Shown: in pieces, positions 55,426-64,000 of the stretch
Layout of the letters: each line of letters starts with the position of its first letter
Numbering within the stretch: the stretch's first letter is position 1
Assembly (NCBI GenBank): GCA_004794655.1
Contig: SMMW01000125.1
Span: forward strand, 1,655,001-1,719,000
DNA: 64,000 nucleotides
From: Marisa cornuarietis
Lineage: Eukaryota > Mollusca > Gastropoda > Architaenioglossa > Ampullariidae
Reading direction: 5' to 3'
The notes under the pieces: generated by a model
The model's database searches: none
What the model was told of the DNA's origin: nothing
The model's input: only the letters and a program-made list of their open reading frames with translations
Position numbers and translations under genes: made by a program

Positions 55426-55620
55426 GTCAACACAATCTTCGGACATGTGTGGGAGTTTGCCGTGACTGCAAAGGACGCGAAAACGACGACTCCTACTACA
55501 AGAAGCAAGGGTTCTGGCCTATAGAACGAAGTGGCTTCTACTATTTAATTGACGTGGACCTGTTGTTTGCCTTTAAAGACACCCGTGAAAAATACAAGGA
55601 TTGGCACTGGAATCACAGCT
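55426..55620 (+). CDS. Predicted gene, 195-bp Cys/Tyr/Trp-rich exon
   Basis: Acceptor 'tttggtgttgag', very strong donor 'cacagct' then 'gtaagtg'; 195 bp (65 codons), phase 1-1, so it could follow strand-repeat exon 6 directly in frame. It encodes 'GQHNLRTCVGVCRDCKGREN', then 'SYYKKQGFWPIERSGFYYLI' and 'DTREKYKDWHWNHS'. Aromatic-rich with four Cys, it looks like a compact folded domain that I do not recognise. Without splicing at 55621 the frame runs to TAA at 55746-55748, with another good donor ('agttgt' then 'gtgagt') at 55727. Confidence 0.55.
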
Positions 55621-55749
55621 GTAAGTGCAGTTTATTGCCAACGGCATGTCACCAACGGTGGGTCAACGAATCAGCAGACTATTTCACAAGAGTGCTAGGG
55701 AACGTCTTCAAAAAGAAAAGTTGTGTGAGTGGTTTTGTGGCCTTTTAAC

Positions 55750-56365
55750 TATCAATCTACTGTGTCTTCTTAAAAAAACGAAAACGTGGTCTCCCTTAAA
55801 ACATAAAAGGGCTGTAGACGCCGACATAACACATCAAGTACGATTTTATTTCTTCACTATCTCTCACCGGCTATCAAAAAGAAATATTGAGGTGGCGCAA
55901 GTTTGAAAGATTAGTAATGTTGGGAAAGGTGAAAATCCCCTTAAAATATTACTGTCGTGAGAAGACGACCAGTACCACCACAAACGCGTGTTAATAATAT
56001 AGAGGTTTTTTTCATATACTTACTCATTCTTGTAAAAAAGCATTACTATTACTACAGTACAATTAGTCTCTATGATTAGCATCTCTAAAACAGTGTCGCT
56101 GAGAAGTCGTCTGTGTCTACTCTGTTTACATATTCTGGTGTAGTGATTTCACATTTGAAACCTTGCACTGACTTGCCACTTACTGTCTGTTCCCAATCAC
56201 GAAAATGTCTGACTAAAGCTCTGTAGTGCATTGCTCTACGCTGAAGTTATCTTTATTATCTTATCCTTGTTAATGAGCCAGATAATTACCTTGGTATTTA
56301 TCTTTTAAATATCTGCAGTAAAATCTATAGTTCTCAACAAACGCATCAAGACTGCATCGAGGACA
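55750..56365. other. Gap: AT-rich, nothing recognised
   Basis: The frame 55625-55906 overlaps the donor of the preceding exon and continues into AT-rich DNA with no domain. No further phase-1 exon found. Confidence 0.3.
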
Positions 56366-56369
56366 ACAA

Positions 56370-57115
56370 AATAGTTGGTGAAGAACAAGTTGATTTCAGG
56401 AAAAAGTATAGTCCTATAGATCACATATTTACTCTAACTGTACTCATACACAGGCAACAAAAAAATCGGTGTGTAACTTACATTGATTTTTATAAAGCCT
56501 TTGACTCTGTAACAAGAGAAAAACGATGGCATGTACTTCAGACTAATGGTACTCATAGAAAGAGCCATCAAAGCTATGTATGAAGTTGTTTAAAGTAAGG
56601 GAGGGAGATTTGACCAAGTATTTTAAGTGTCCTAGAGAGGCCTTAAAAAGGAGAAATTTTAAGTCCCATTTTGTTTTTTCTTATTTATAAATGGATTACC
56701 TAATGAAAGAAAGGTGTGCAGGGTATTCAATGTCGTCTGATTTGATACAGTTGATCATTTTACTGTTTGCTGATGATATGGCATTAGTGTCTGATATGGT
56801 AATGGGTCTGCAAAAGTCAGCTAAATGTTTTCTTTTTAAGTTGCCAAACGTCTGGACCTGGTGGTTAATATAGATAAATCTAACTTTTTTGGAAATTGTG
56901 GTTTTATTACTGAAAGAAAAAAATAGTTTTTATGATGGTAAACAACTTGAAATAATTAACATTTACAGATTCTTTGGTATAATTGTGTGCCCTCGTTGTG
57001 TCGTTACACGTGCTCTTGAAGACCTTGCCTCTAAAGCCCGGTTTAATGTGATAAATATCCTTCGGATACTGTGGACTCATAATGATCGCAGCTCGGTTAT
57101 GTTTTTTTTTTAATG
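56370..57115 (+). mobile_element. CR1-like LINE fragment with RT palm
   Basis: Plus-strand pieces read 'VDFRKKYSPIDHIFTL', 'CVTYIDFYKAFDSVTREKRW' (palm Asp motif), 'ILLFADDMALVSD' (catalytic box, 56757-56795), 'LVVNIDKSNFF' and 'IVCPRCVVTRALEDLASKAR'. Frames change several times and stops interrupt the first half. The element stops where the minus-strand LINE begins at about 57125. A piece from the same class, but overlapping in RT region, follows at 59166. Confidence 0.8.
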
Positions 57116-57124
57116 TTTGATTTG

Positions 57125-59165
57125 CAAGTCTTACCCATATTACTTTGATGATAATGATGATGTCCATTTGTAATGCGCAGGTATCCATTCGGAAGAATGC
57201 TCATTGCGCAGCAAAAACAAAATAAATATAAAAAAATAAGAAAAAAAATAAAGTAAATAAATAGATAAACACCAGGAAAGTAAAAAATAAAGACACAAGT
57301 GTTTCTTGGTTGTTTAAGTTTAAGTCCGTCTTAAGTAAACAGATGGGTCTTCAGTCTTTTTCGAAACATGGTTGGTGAGGTGATGGTGGACAATGACGAT
57401 GGCAGAGCATTCCACAGTTTAGGTGCCGCGTTTGTGAAGGCCCTGGCTCCAGTGTCTTCTTGTTTGTGTCTTCCACTGCAGGGAGACAGAAGCGTGACTG
57501 GGAGCCGGAGCGCAGACCACGTGACGGCTGGTAAGGAGGAACTACCTCTTGTAAATATTCAGGAGCCGTTTTAAACATGCAGGACTGTGCAATCGAAAGC
57601 ACTTTGTGATCAATGCGCTTTTTCACCGGGAGCCAGTGAAGGCTCTGTAGGATAGGGGTGATGTGCTCAGTGGACGACTTTGCACGGGTGACAATCCTGG
57701 CGGCTGTGTTTTGAACTCTTTGGAGTCGATCCAACTGCGTAGCAGGTATACTCCACAATGCACTATTACAGTAGTCTAATCTTGATATGATGGTAGCCAC
57801 AGCAAGTGAGTTGGCAGCAGCTTGAGTCAGCATGGGCCGTAGTCTACCTAAAGTCCTCAAAATGTAGTAGGATTTTGCCACAACATAACTAACATGATTA
57901 CACATGGAGAGCTCTGCATCAATAAACAGCCCGAGGTCCCGCACACAGTCAGCAAAGGCTATGGAGGCGTCACCGACCTGCACGGCACTAATGCCGATCT
58001 GCTCCCTTCTGGCCCTGGGGCCACACAGTAACGCTTCTGTCTTGTCGTCGTTGAGTTTAAGACGATTTCTGGTCATCCAGGCCTTCACCGCGACACAACA
58101 AGATTCAAGTCGTTGAAGCGCATTCCTAGCCACTGCTGGGTCGGGGGGAAAACTGTTCAGAATCTGTGTATCGTCCGCAAAGAACTGTCGCCCCATCTGA
58201 AAGCGTTCAATTACCTGTCCAAGCTGTGAAGTATATACAGAAAATAATAATGGACCCAGAACGGATCCCTGTGGTACGCCACACACCAGAGGAACTGCCT
58301 CAGAGCTTGCAGAGCCGACAATCACTCTCTGAGATCTCTCGGCAAGATAGGAGTCAATCCACTGCAATGCAGCGCCCTGGATACCAGCCTCTAACGACAG
58401 TCTCTGGAGCAGCAGGCGGTGGTTGATGGTGTCAAATGCACTACTCAGATCGAGTAATACTAACAGCACTAAGTTGCCAGAGTTGACACTACAAAGGATG
58501 TCATTGGTCACACGAAGAAGAGCAGTTTCTGTGCTGAAGCCAGGACGATATGCTGACTGAAATTTATCTAGGCAGCCATGAGTAATAAAATGGGTCATAA
58601 GCTGTTCTGCGACCACCCTCTCAAGTAGCTTGGAAATATATGATAAATTTGACACTGGACGATAGTTTTTACAGTCAGAGGGATCCAGGTTTGCCTTTTT
58701 CAACAAGGGCTTGACAACAGCCTGTTTAAAACACCGTGGGACACAACCTGCTCTCAAACTGGCATTAATAATGTCCAAAATGACAGGAAATAGAATGTCC
58801 AGAAGTTGAATAACAAATTTAGTTGGTACAGGATCCACAGCACATGAAGTTTTTGTTGATCTTGCTACAAGTTTCCTCACGTAGCTCTCATCAATAGACG
58901 TGAAAGAAGTCAGCAGTACACCAGAAAATGGCACAGAATAGTCTTCCTCACACTCTGGCAACTCACAAGCTGCACTCTCAAGTCCAGCACAAATTTCCTT
59001 TATCTTATTAACAAAGAAGGAAGACAGCTGATCAGCAGCTGACTTGTTATCCACCTCAGGAAGAACCGGACTAGTTCCGTTCTTACCCAGCAGGCTGTTC
59101 ACAATGTCAAAAGTCTTTCTGGGATTTCCACTCGCAGCCTCTAGCAATGGAATACGTGGAGCAAC
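57125..59165 (-). mobile_element. 5'-truncated L2/CR1-like LINE with intact RT
   Basis: A minus-strand insertion: RT frame 59147-57351, 3' untranslated region to about 57130 ending in a CAT/ATT-type tail with 'atgcgcaggtatccattcgg' (plus 57174). The endonuclease part is missing. It sits between two oppositely oriented CR1-like fragments. The lack of any stop across 598 codons makes it the youngest RT in the window. Confidence 0.85.
57351..59147 (-). CDS. LINE reverse transcriptase, 598 codons, uninterrupted
   Basis: It encodes an RNA-directed DNA polymerase of the L2/CR1 group. In order: 'NPRKTFDIVNSLLGKNG' (residue 8), 'TKTSCAVDPVPTKFVIQLLD' (about 96), 'QAVVKPLLKKANLDPSDCKN' (about 140), 'QSAYRPGFSTETALLRVTND' (about 195), palm A 'LLDLSSAFDTINH' (about 225), 'CGVPQGSVLGPLLF' (about 285), catalytic 'QFFADDTQILN' (about 317) and 'NRLKLNDDKTEALLCG' (about 360). 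A C-terminal region follows ('RLDYCNSALWSIP', 'LHWLPVKKRID'). After about residue 565 the sequence leaves the family pattern ('KKTLEPGPSQTRHLNCGML'), where another frame gives the expected end, so there is one frameshift near 57460. Without endonuclease it is unlikely to mobilise itself. Confidence 0.9.
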   Translation of the reverse strand: MLEAASGNPRKTFDIVNSLLGKNGTSPVLPEVDNKSAADQLSSFFVNKIKEICAGLESAACELPECEEDYSVPFSGVLLTSFTSIDESYVRKLVARSTKTSCAVDPVPTKFVIQLLDILFPVILDIINASLRAGCVPRCFKQAVVKPLLKKANLDPSDCKNYRPVSNLSYISKLLERVVAEQLMTHFITHGCLDKFQSAYRPGFSTETALLRVTNDILCSVNSGNLVLLVLLDLSSAFDTINHRLLLQRLSLEAGIQGAALQWIDSYLAERSQRVIVGSASSEAVPLVCGVPQGSVLGPLLFSVYTSQLGQVIERFQMGRQFFADDTQILNSFPPDPAVARNALQRLESCCVAVKAWMTRNRLKLNDDKTEALLCGPRARREQIGISAVQVGDASIAFADCVRDLGLFIDAELSMCNHVSYVVAKSYYILRTLGRLRPMLTQAAANSLAVATIISRLDYCNSALWSIPATQLDRLQRVQNTAARIVTRAKSSTEHITPILQSLHWLPVKKRIDHKVLSIAQSCMFKTAPEYLQEVVPPYQPSRGLRSGSQSRFCLPAVEDTNKKTLEPGPSQTRHLNCGMLCHRHCPPSPHQPCFEKD

Positions 59166-59905
59166 ATTCTCACATGATTTTATGGAAATGTTTATCCTTT
59201 TATTTGCATACGATATTGCATTGATGTCAGAAACTAAAATAGGACTAAAGAATCAACTAAATACATTACATAAAGCATTGGTAAACAGCCTATGTTTTAA
59301 TTAAAATAAAAGTAATTTTTTTTAGAAAAGGGAGAGTCTTAGCAGCGAATGAATGTTGCTATATGGAATTATGCAAATGAATGTGGTTAATACATAAAAA
59401 TATTTAGGCCATTATTTCTCCACTAGGCTAACTTTTTCCCGTGCATCTGAAGACCTAACTGCCAAGGTCATGAATGCAGTATTTTGCTTTATTAGTACCT
59501 TATACAAGATTGGCAACCATTCTGTGAATGTGTTTGCCAGGTTAATATGCAAGTCAGACCAATCTTATGGAGCAGAAGTTTGGGGCTTTAATAGAAATGT
59601 TTCTATAGAAATTGAAAAGGTGCACACATATATTATGAACATATTTTTGGGTGTGGGTACACGTACTTCTAACATGATGACATGCGGTGACTTTGGAAGA
59701 TACCCACTTTTCGTAAATAAGTACATAAGATGTGTAACACATTGAACACAAATAACAAGGATAGAGCAACATAGACTTCCATGGAGAGATTACAAAATGT
59801 TAGAACGACTGGACGATAATGGAAGGCAAAACATGGTATCTGAAATCAGGCTAAATCTTTTTAGGTATGGTTTCGGACATGTTTGGCTACATTGAGGAGT
59901 GGAAG
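59166..59905 (+). mobile_element. CR1-like LINE 3' fragment
   Basis: The frame 59044-59304 enters the element at about 59166 and reads 'FILLFAYDIALMSETKIGLK' (the catalytic FADD box mutated to FAYD). Later frames read 'YGAEVWGFNRNVSIEIEKVH', 'CGDFGRYPLFVNKYIRCVTH' and 'FRYGFGHVWLH', matching the C-terminal region of the minus-strand element at 15064-16325. Decayed. Confidence 0.8.
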
Positions 59906-59927
59906 CAATTTTATTAAATGTTATTAA

Positions 59928-60647
59928 ATGGAAGCCCTCTTGTGCCATAGAAGAAGACATCAACCTTCACTCGTCAGTCTGCCCAATCACATCAAGGTGG
60001 GCGACAGCAACATCACCTTCACGTCATCTGTTAGGAATCTGGGATTTATTGTCACTGATGACATGACACTCGATAGACATGTAGCATCTGTCTGTCGGTC
60101 TGCCTACTATGAGCTCCGTAAGATCAGTGGTATCCGTCACTTTCTCTCTACACGCGCTACCAACACTCTTGTCTGTGCGTTTGTTCTTTCTCGACTTGAC
60201 TACTGCAACTCCTTGCTGGCAGGCTGCCCCTCATCCCTCATTGAGAGACTCCAGAGAGTACAGAACTCTGCTGCGCGTCTGGTGCTTAGAGCAAGGAAAC
60301 GGGACCATGTCACTCCTCTCCTTCGTTTTCTACACTGGCTACCCATCCGTTCTCGCATTCAGTACAAACTGTCTGTGCTGTGTTTTAATTTCTTTGCTGG
60401 CTCCTGTCCTGACTATTTCTCTGAACTTCTCATCCCTTACTCTCCGTCCAGACAACTACGCTCTTCGTCTGACGACCGTATCCTAACTGTTCCTGTCACC
60501 AGAACAACAACATATGGTCACAGGACTTTTGGCTACTGTGCTGCAAAACAATGGAACTCTCTTCCTTTCCATATCCGCCACCTTCCTACAACTGAATCTT
60601 TCAAATCTGCACTGAAAACGCACCTCTTCCTTGAGCATTTCTCCTAA
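59928..60647 (+). CDS. LINE RT C-terminal region (truncated ORF2)
   Basis: A 239-codon uninterrupted frame equal to the last part of the L2/CR1 ORF2: 'SVRNLGFIVTDDMTLDRHVA', 'AYYELRKISGIRHFLSTRAT', 'RLDYCNSLLAGCPSSLIERL', 'NSAARLVLRARKRDHVTPLL', 'RTFGYCAAKQWNSLPFHIRH' and 'FKSALKTHLFLEHFS'. There is no catalytic domain. The ATG at 59928 is supplied by the insertion junction, so translation is not expected. It is about 65% similar by eye to the equivalent part of the element at 22660-26060 (an estimate, not computed). Confidence 0.9.
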   Translation: MEALLCHRRRHQPSLVSLPNHIKVGDSNITFTSSVRNLGFIVTDDMTLDRHVASVCRSAYYELRKISGIRHFLSTRATNTLVCAFVLSRLDYCNSLLAGCPSSLIERLQRVQNSAARLVLRARKRDHVTPLLRFLHWLPIRSRIQYKLSVLCFNFFAGSCPDYFSELLIPYSPSRQLRSSSDDRILTVPVTRTTTYGHRTFGYCAAKQWNSLPFHIRHLPTTESFKSALKTHLFLEHFS

Positions 60648-60900
60648 CACAGTCCACACAAAGCTCGTCCTTCTTAACCCCGCTCCCTTCCCTCTTGCTA
60701 CTTTACCCATCTTTCTCGCAGAATCACTATATTTTTCTGTTCCTGTTACTTGATGCCTTTTAATGTTTACTGTTTCGTCAGTACTGTCGTTTTCTTTCGT
60801 CCCCTTTGTTCTGTGTCTACTTAGTCCACGTCTCTTCCTTGTTTTAAGCGCTAAGAGCATGCTCTCTATGAGTGTGAATATGCGCTATAAAAATCTTCAC

Positions 60901-60937
<37 letters not shown>
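59930..60937 (+). mobile_element. L2/CR1-like LINE 3' end, coding frame intact
   Basis: A 5'-truncated insertion beginning inside the RT thumb ('EALLCHRRRHQPS'). It runs through an open frame to a stop at 60645-60647, then 250 bp of 3' untranslated DNA and about 12 ATT units (60900-60937). The untranslated part is nearly identical to 48827-49090. Confidence 0.9.
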
Positions 60938-60944
60938 ATTGATT

Positions 60945-62185
60945 ATCATTGGTAAGAATGGAAATAAATTCTCAATAGTAGTGACAGATTTAGTTTGTAT
61001 AAGTCAATTAAATATGTGACCCAGAAGGAGATGTATTTCAACTGAGATATTAGACTTTGATTTGGGTTTTCAAATATTATGACACATGCTTTAAGATATT
61101 CTGACAATAATATAAGACAGACATGCCCTATGTGCCACATCGATGAAGAGGATAACTTTAAACTACTGATGCTGACGTCAACAAAAAATAATACTGTCTA
61201 ACCTCGCCAAGTTTGCATATTTAGCGGCAAAGAAAGGAAATGCTATTCTACGCTAAAGATATTTTCGTCTATTGTGTATTATATGTTTTATCTGTGATAT
61301 GTTGTATGCCAATTTTTTGAATGGGCTCAAAGGCCAAACAAAATAAACTGTTTCTATTGTATTGTACTGTTTGTTCCATGATCCTCTTTGTGTCGTTTGC
61401 ATTTGTCTTTTATTACTTGTCTGCATGGTTGTTTCTCCTTCTGTTCTTCGTATTCTGCCCATGTCTCCTACTTGTCTTAAGCTCTGAGCGCATGGGCCTT
61501 CATTAGCACGATATATTGCGCTATACAAATCACACGTTTTATTAATGTTATTGTAATTATTCACAAACTACTGTAAGATCAAAACTATGCAGTAAGCTTT
61601 GCTATGTGATTCCTCTCAGTGCTTTTATTCGCCCTACAAATTGAATATAGAAAATCTGTATTACAGTATTTCACATACTGCTTCCTGTTTTGCATATTTA
61701 TTCTACTCCTCAGGGCATATAATTCGGGCATCTCGTCCTACACCTACAAAGCACATCGAATCTAGAGCAGTCAGCCACCGCACTTTTACTTATTCTACAT
61801 CAGAGTTTTGAAACTCCCGTTCCTTTCAGGTCTACGTTTGCATTCACCGCATATGTTTTATTAATACATTTCGACCCTTATATAAAAATTATTTTGTCAA
61901 AAACACGGGCTGTGTCAAGATATTATATTCTAATAAAAAGTGTATTATATGCGAAGACCGTAAGCAATAAGCCTATTGGGTTAATATTAACAATAGCCAA
62001 CGTTAGAAAGTATATTCAAACTAGATCGTCAACAAGATTAAAGCACCTGCGGCTCTTTTGGTCAGGGAACCATGGAGAAAATTCAAGGAATATGAGAGTG
62101 AAAAAGGAGAGAGAAGGAGATAAATAATGTGAAGTGTGTAGTAAGATAGGCTGTATCGAGTTACTGTGGACAAATGATATGTGGA
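60945..62185. other. Gap: AT-rich, one further LINE-like tail
   Basis: 61440-61550 ends 'gatatattgcgctatacaaa' and resembles a LINE 3' terminus ('gcgctataaaaatc' family). The rest has no recognisable gene. A purine-rich stretch at 62095-62125 precedes the exon at 62194. Confidence 0.35.
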
Positions 62186-62193
62186 TTTTGCAG

Positions 62194-62364
62194 ATGGCAG
62201 AACCAGCTGAAACATTCACAAGTGTCTTCCTGGCGGCCTTCGATCAGTTCATTGACACCTCTGAAGGGAATCAAATAGTGAACGTTCTAGTGCAGAGCAC
62301 GAGAGCATACAGTAATGTAGGAACCAGTGGGGTGGACTTTGTGCGGAAAGAAATAGTTCCGGAG
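62194..62364 (+). CDS. Possible coding exon beginning with ATG
   Basis: Acceptor 'gtggattttgcag' is followed at once by ATG. The frame runs 57 codons to a possible donor 'ccggag' then 'gtactg' (phase 0); unspliced it stops two codons later (TAA 62371-62373). It encodes 'MAEPAETFTSVFLAAFDQFI', 'DTSEGNQIVNVLVQSTRAYS' and 'NVGTSGVDFVRKEIVPE', a balanced, non-repetitive composition unlike the surrounding transposon debris. It could be the first coding exon of a gene running off the right edge. I do not recognise it and see no homology to the 32.5-55.6 kb exons. Confidence 0.45.
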
Positions 62365-62379
62365 GTACTGTAATTTTAT

Positions 62380-63480
62380 TAATTTGTGTGGGGACAGACT
62401 AAGTAAGTGTCAAACAAGTTTTGGGCATTTGTAAACGTGTTGAAAGACCATAAGCTAATGTAAAAGGTAATACTTTTAAATTAAGAATAATAATAATACT
62501 TTTGAATGAAAAGAGTAAGCTGCATTTAAACATTAGCTTTGATATTATCGTTGATGCAGTTATTCATTCAGGAAGTTATCAATATCTGTATGTCTGTGTA
62601 TATTTAGTGTTCGAATCGTTATTAACATTATTTATTTAATGGGGTTACGTGAATATTTAGAGAGGAATTATGACGATAATACTGTAACTGATCATAATAT
62701 CTGTTCCTTTACAAGCAGTGTCGTTAAATGCCTGCTAACCTTTCTTGCGTGTCTTTAGTAGTAATTGTGTTCTTGATTGGATGCTACGTCTGCCCGGAAT
62801 ACGTTTCAATGGTATAAGATCATCATGGAGTAACGTAAACTCACTATTTAAAGGCAAAAAATCCCCATTTAGTGACGTAAATTCCCTTTGTAATGTCGTA
62901 TGTTCACTGCATAATGACAAATAACAATAGTAAACGTTCGCTTATATAGTGCCTTATCCCTGCCTTATTGACAAGCTTAAGGCGCTGCCCTATAGACAGG
63001 CTCGAGGTGCTTCACAAATGACAGAAGGTGGTGTGACGTCAAAGTAAGGTGTCAACAACAAAATGACGTAGGTAGGTAGCAGACTGTGTGCTCAAGGCCA
63101 AATGTTAGCGTCTACACATACACAGCACGAACCCAGTGCCCACCCCCAATATCAAGGATATCATACAAGCCGGTCAAAAGTCAAGCGGACATGAAGTCCA
63201 CAAAAATGCGCCCATCGTTGAGTCTGCAGGTCGACAAGGAACCGAAGGCACCGACACAAAAGAAGGCACCGCATTCCACAGGCACAATGACAGGCCCGTC
63301 AAAACCATACAAAATCACAAGTCCAACACGAGGAAGATTTCAGATAGGACAACAATACCTCAGAGCTCTGCCCCCTTCAGCCAGTTAGGCGAAGAGACAT
63401 TAATCTCCTTCAACAAAGGGGAGCTCAGTGAAGGGACATCACATAGCCACTGTCAAATACCCATGTTAATTGTGTATAAA
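62380..63480. other. Gap: no supported gene
   Basis: AT-rich to 62930, then GC-balanced sequence with overlapping plus frames 63086-63388 and 63136-63540 (Lys/Pro/Ser/Thr-rich, no domain). 'cgcttatatagtgccttatc' at 62940 looks like a repeat end. The second frame runs into the LINE fragment that follows, so it may be 5' or flanking sequence of a repeat. Confidence 0.3.
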
Positions 63481-63487
63481 AGGGATA

Positions 63488-63890
63488 TTTTGAGCTCCGT
63501 AAGATCAGTGCCATCCGCCACATTCTCTCTACACGCGTAGCCACTACTCTTGTCTGTTTGTTTGTTGTTTCTCGGCTTGAATACTGCAACTCCTTGCCCG
63601 CAGGCTGCCCTGAGTACCTTCTTCACAAACTCCAGAAAGTACAGAAATCCGCTGCACGTCTAGTGTTAATAACGAGCTAGGAAACGGGACCATATCACTC
63701 CTCTCCTTCGTTTTTTTCACTAGCTGCTCATCCGTTCTCGTATTTAGTACAAACTGCACTGTATTTTAATCTCTTTGCAGGCTCCTGCACTGACTACTTT
63801 TGTGAACTTTTCTTTTTCTCATAACTCTATGCTACCTTTGCCTGTAACCAGAACAACTACATATGGTCGCCGGATTTTTAGTGCAGTTCA
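63488..63890 (+). mobile_element. L2/CR1-like LINE fragment, decayed
   Basis: The DNA aligns with 60110-60530 of the better copy: 'gagctccgtaagatcagtgc', 'tgaatactgcaactccttgc', 'gaaacgggaccat' and 'acaactacatatggtcgccg' recur in order. It has stops, a 1-bp shift at about 63675 and a deletion near 63830. Both ends are truncated and there is no 3' tail. Confidence 0.85.
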
Positions 63891-64000
63891 GTTGATCCCG
63901 AAACTGGTGAGGCATCACGTTACCAAGAGTAGAGTAGCATTTTGATGGAGCGCAGCAGAAATGAAATCAAGCCTGTGGCGCCAGTCTTGCGCCCACCTGC

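Larger units (their letters stand above)
32504..55620 (+). other. Predicted multi-exon host gene, family unknown
   Basis: At least 14 exons on the plus strand agree in phase. The order is coil exon, LxELQQxRD exon, TM exon, then the same trio again, then a further coil exon, then six to seven ~100-bp phase 1-1 exons, then a 195-bp phase 1-1 exon. The predicted product has two transmembrane segments, each preceded by about 85-105 coiled-coil-like residues, and then a strand-rich repeat region. It would sit in a membrane and could oligomerise through the coils (inference). Every intron between 34 and 55 kb carries transposon debris. One junction (exon ending 41364 to exon starting 43290) disagrees in phase, so an exon is missed there or the acceptor is shifted. 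I do not recognise the protein family. Confidence 0.6.

Overview
This is eukaryotic, animal nuclear DNA. The best guess is a lophotrochozoan, probably a mollusc (inference). The reasons are spliced exons with GT/AG borders, long (CA)n/(TG)n and (ACTC)n arrays, and many L2/CR1-like, RTE-like and RNase-H-bearing LINE fragments, tRNA-derived SINEs and a mariner element. There are no operons, no CRISPR array and no convincing free-standing tRNA or rRNA gene. Most long open frames are either transposon genes or empty frames inside tandem repeats.

Region by region. 1-32 kb is repeat-dominated intergenic DNA: a 27-copy TG-rich minisatellite (3.95-5.16 kb); an 81-bp inverted repeat pair enclosing 2.5 kb (5.9-8.4 kb); an RT fragment (8.9-9.8 kb); an inverted pair carrying microsatellites (13.2-14.6 kb); a LINE 3' half on the minus strand (15.1-16.3 kb); a LINE ORF1 that opens with a virus-type 2A motif (16.6-17.3 kb); two adjoining minisatellites (19.5-20.9 kb); and a nearly full-length but frameshifted L2/CR1-type LINE (22.65-26.06 kb, minus). 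Two possible host exons lie on the minus strand at 29.0-29.7 kb.

32.5-55.6 kb (+) holds the one host gene I can reconstruct, and I do not recognise its family. A TATA-like box is followed by a three-exon cassette (coiled-coil exon, LxELQQxRD exon, 25-codon transmembrane exon). The cassette is repeated once with the same order and intron phases. A further coiled-coil exon follows, and then at least six exons of 93-105 bp. These all have phase-1 introns on both sides, and each encodes one strand-rich unit of about 33 residues, as expected for a repeat or solenoid domain. A seventh exon runs into a stop, and a downstream 195-bp phase 1-1 exon (Cys/Trp/Tyr rich) could be its alternative. The introns are packed with mobile elements: RTE and L2-like fragments, an RNase-H LINE with a 12-bp target duplication, SINEs, and a mariner with perfect 30-bp termini that itself contains a PIF/Harbinger-like derivative.

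55.7-64 kb is again transposon-rich, with an intact 598-codon reverse transcriptase frame (57.35-59.15 kb, minus) and two more LINE 3' ends. One further host-like exon beginning with ATG sits at 62.19-62.36 kb (+) and may start the next gene. Exon calls rest on splice signals, phase agreement and repeat homology read by eye. Transposon assignments rest on conserved motifs recognised by eye. Boundaries given for decayed elements are approximate.
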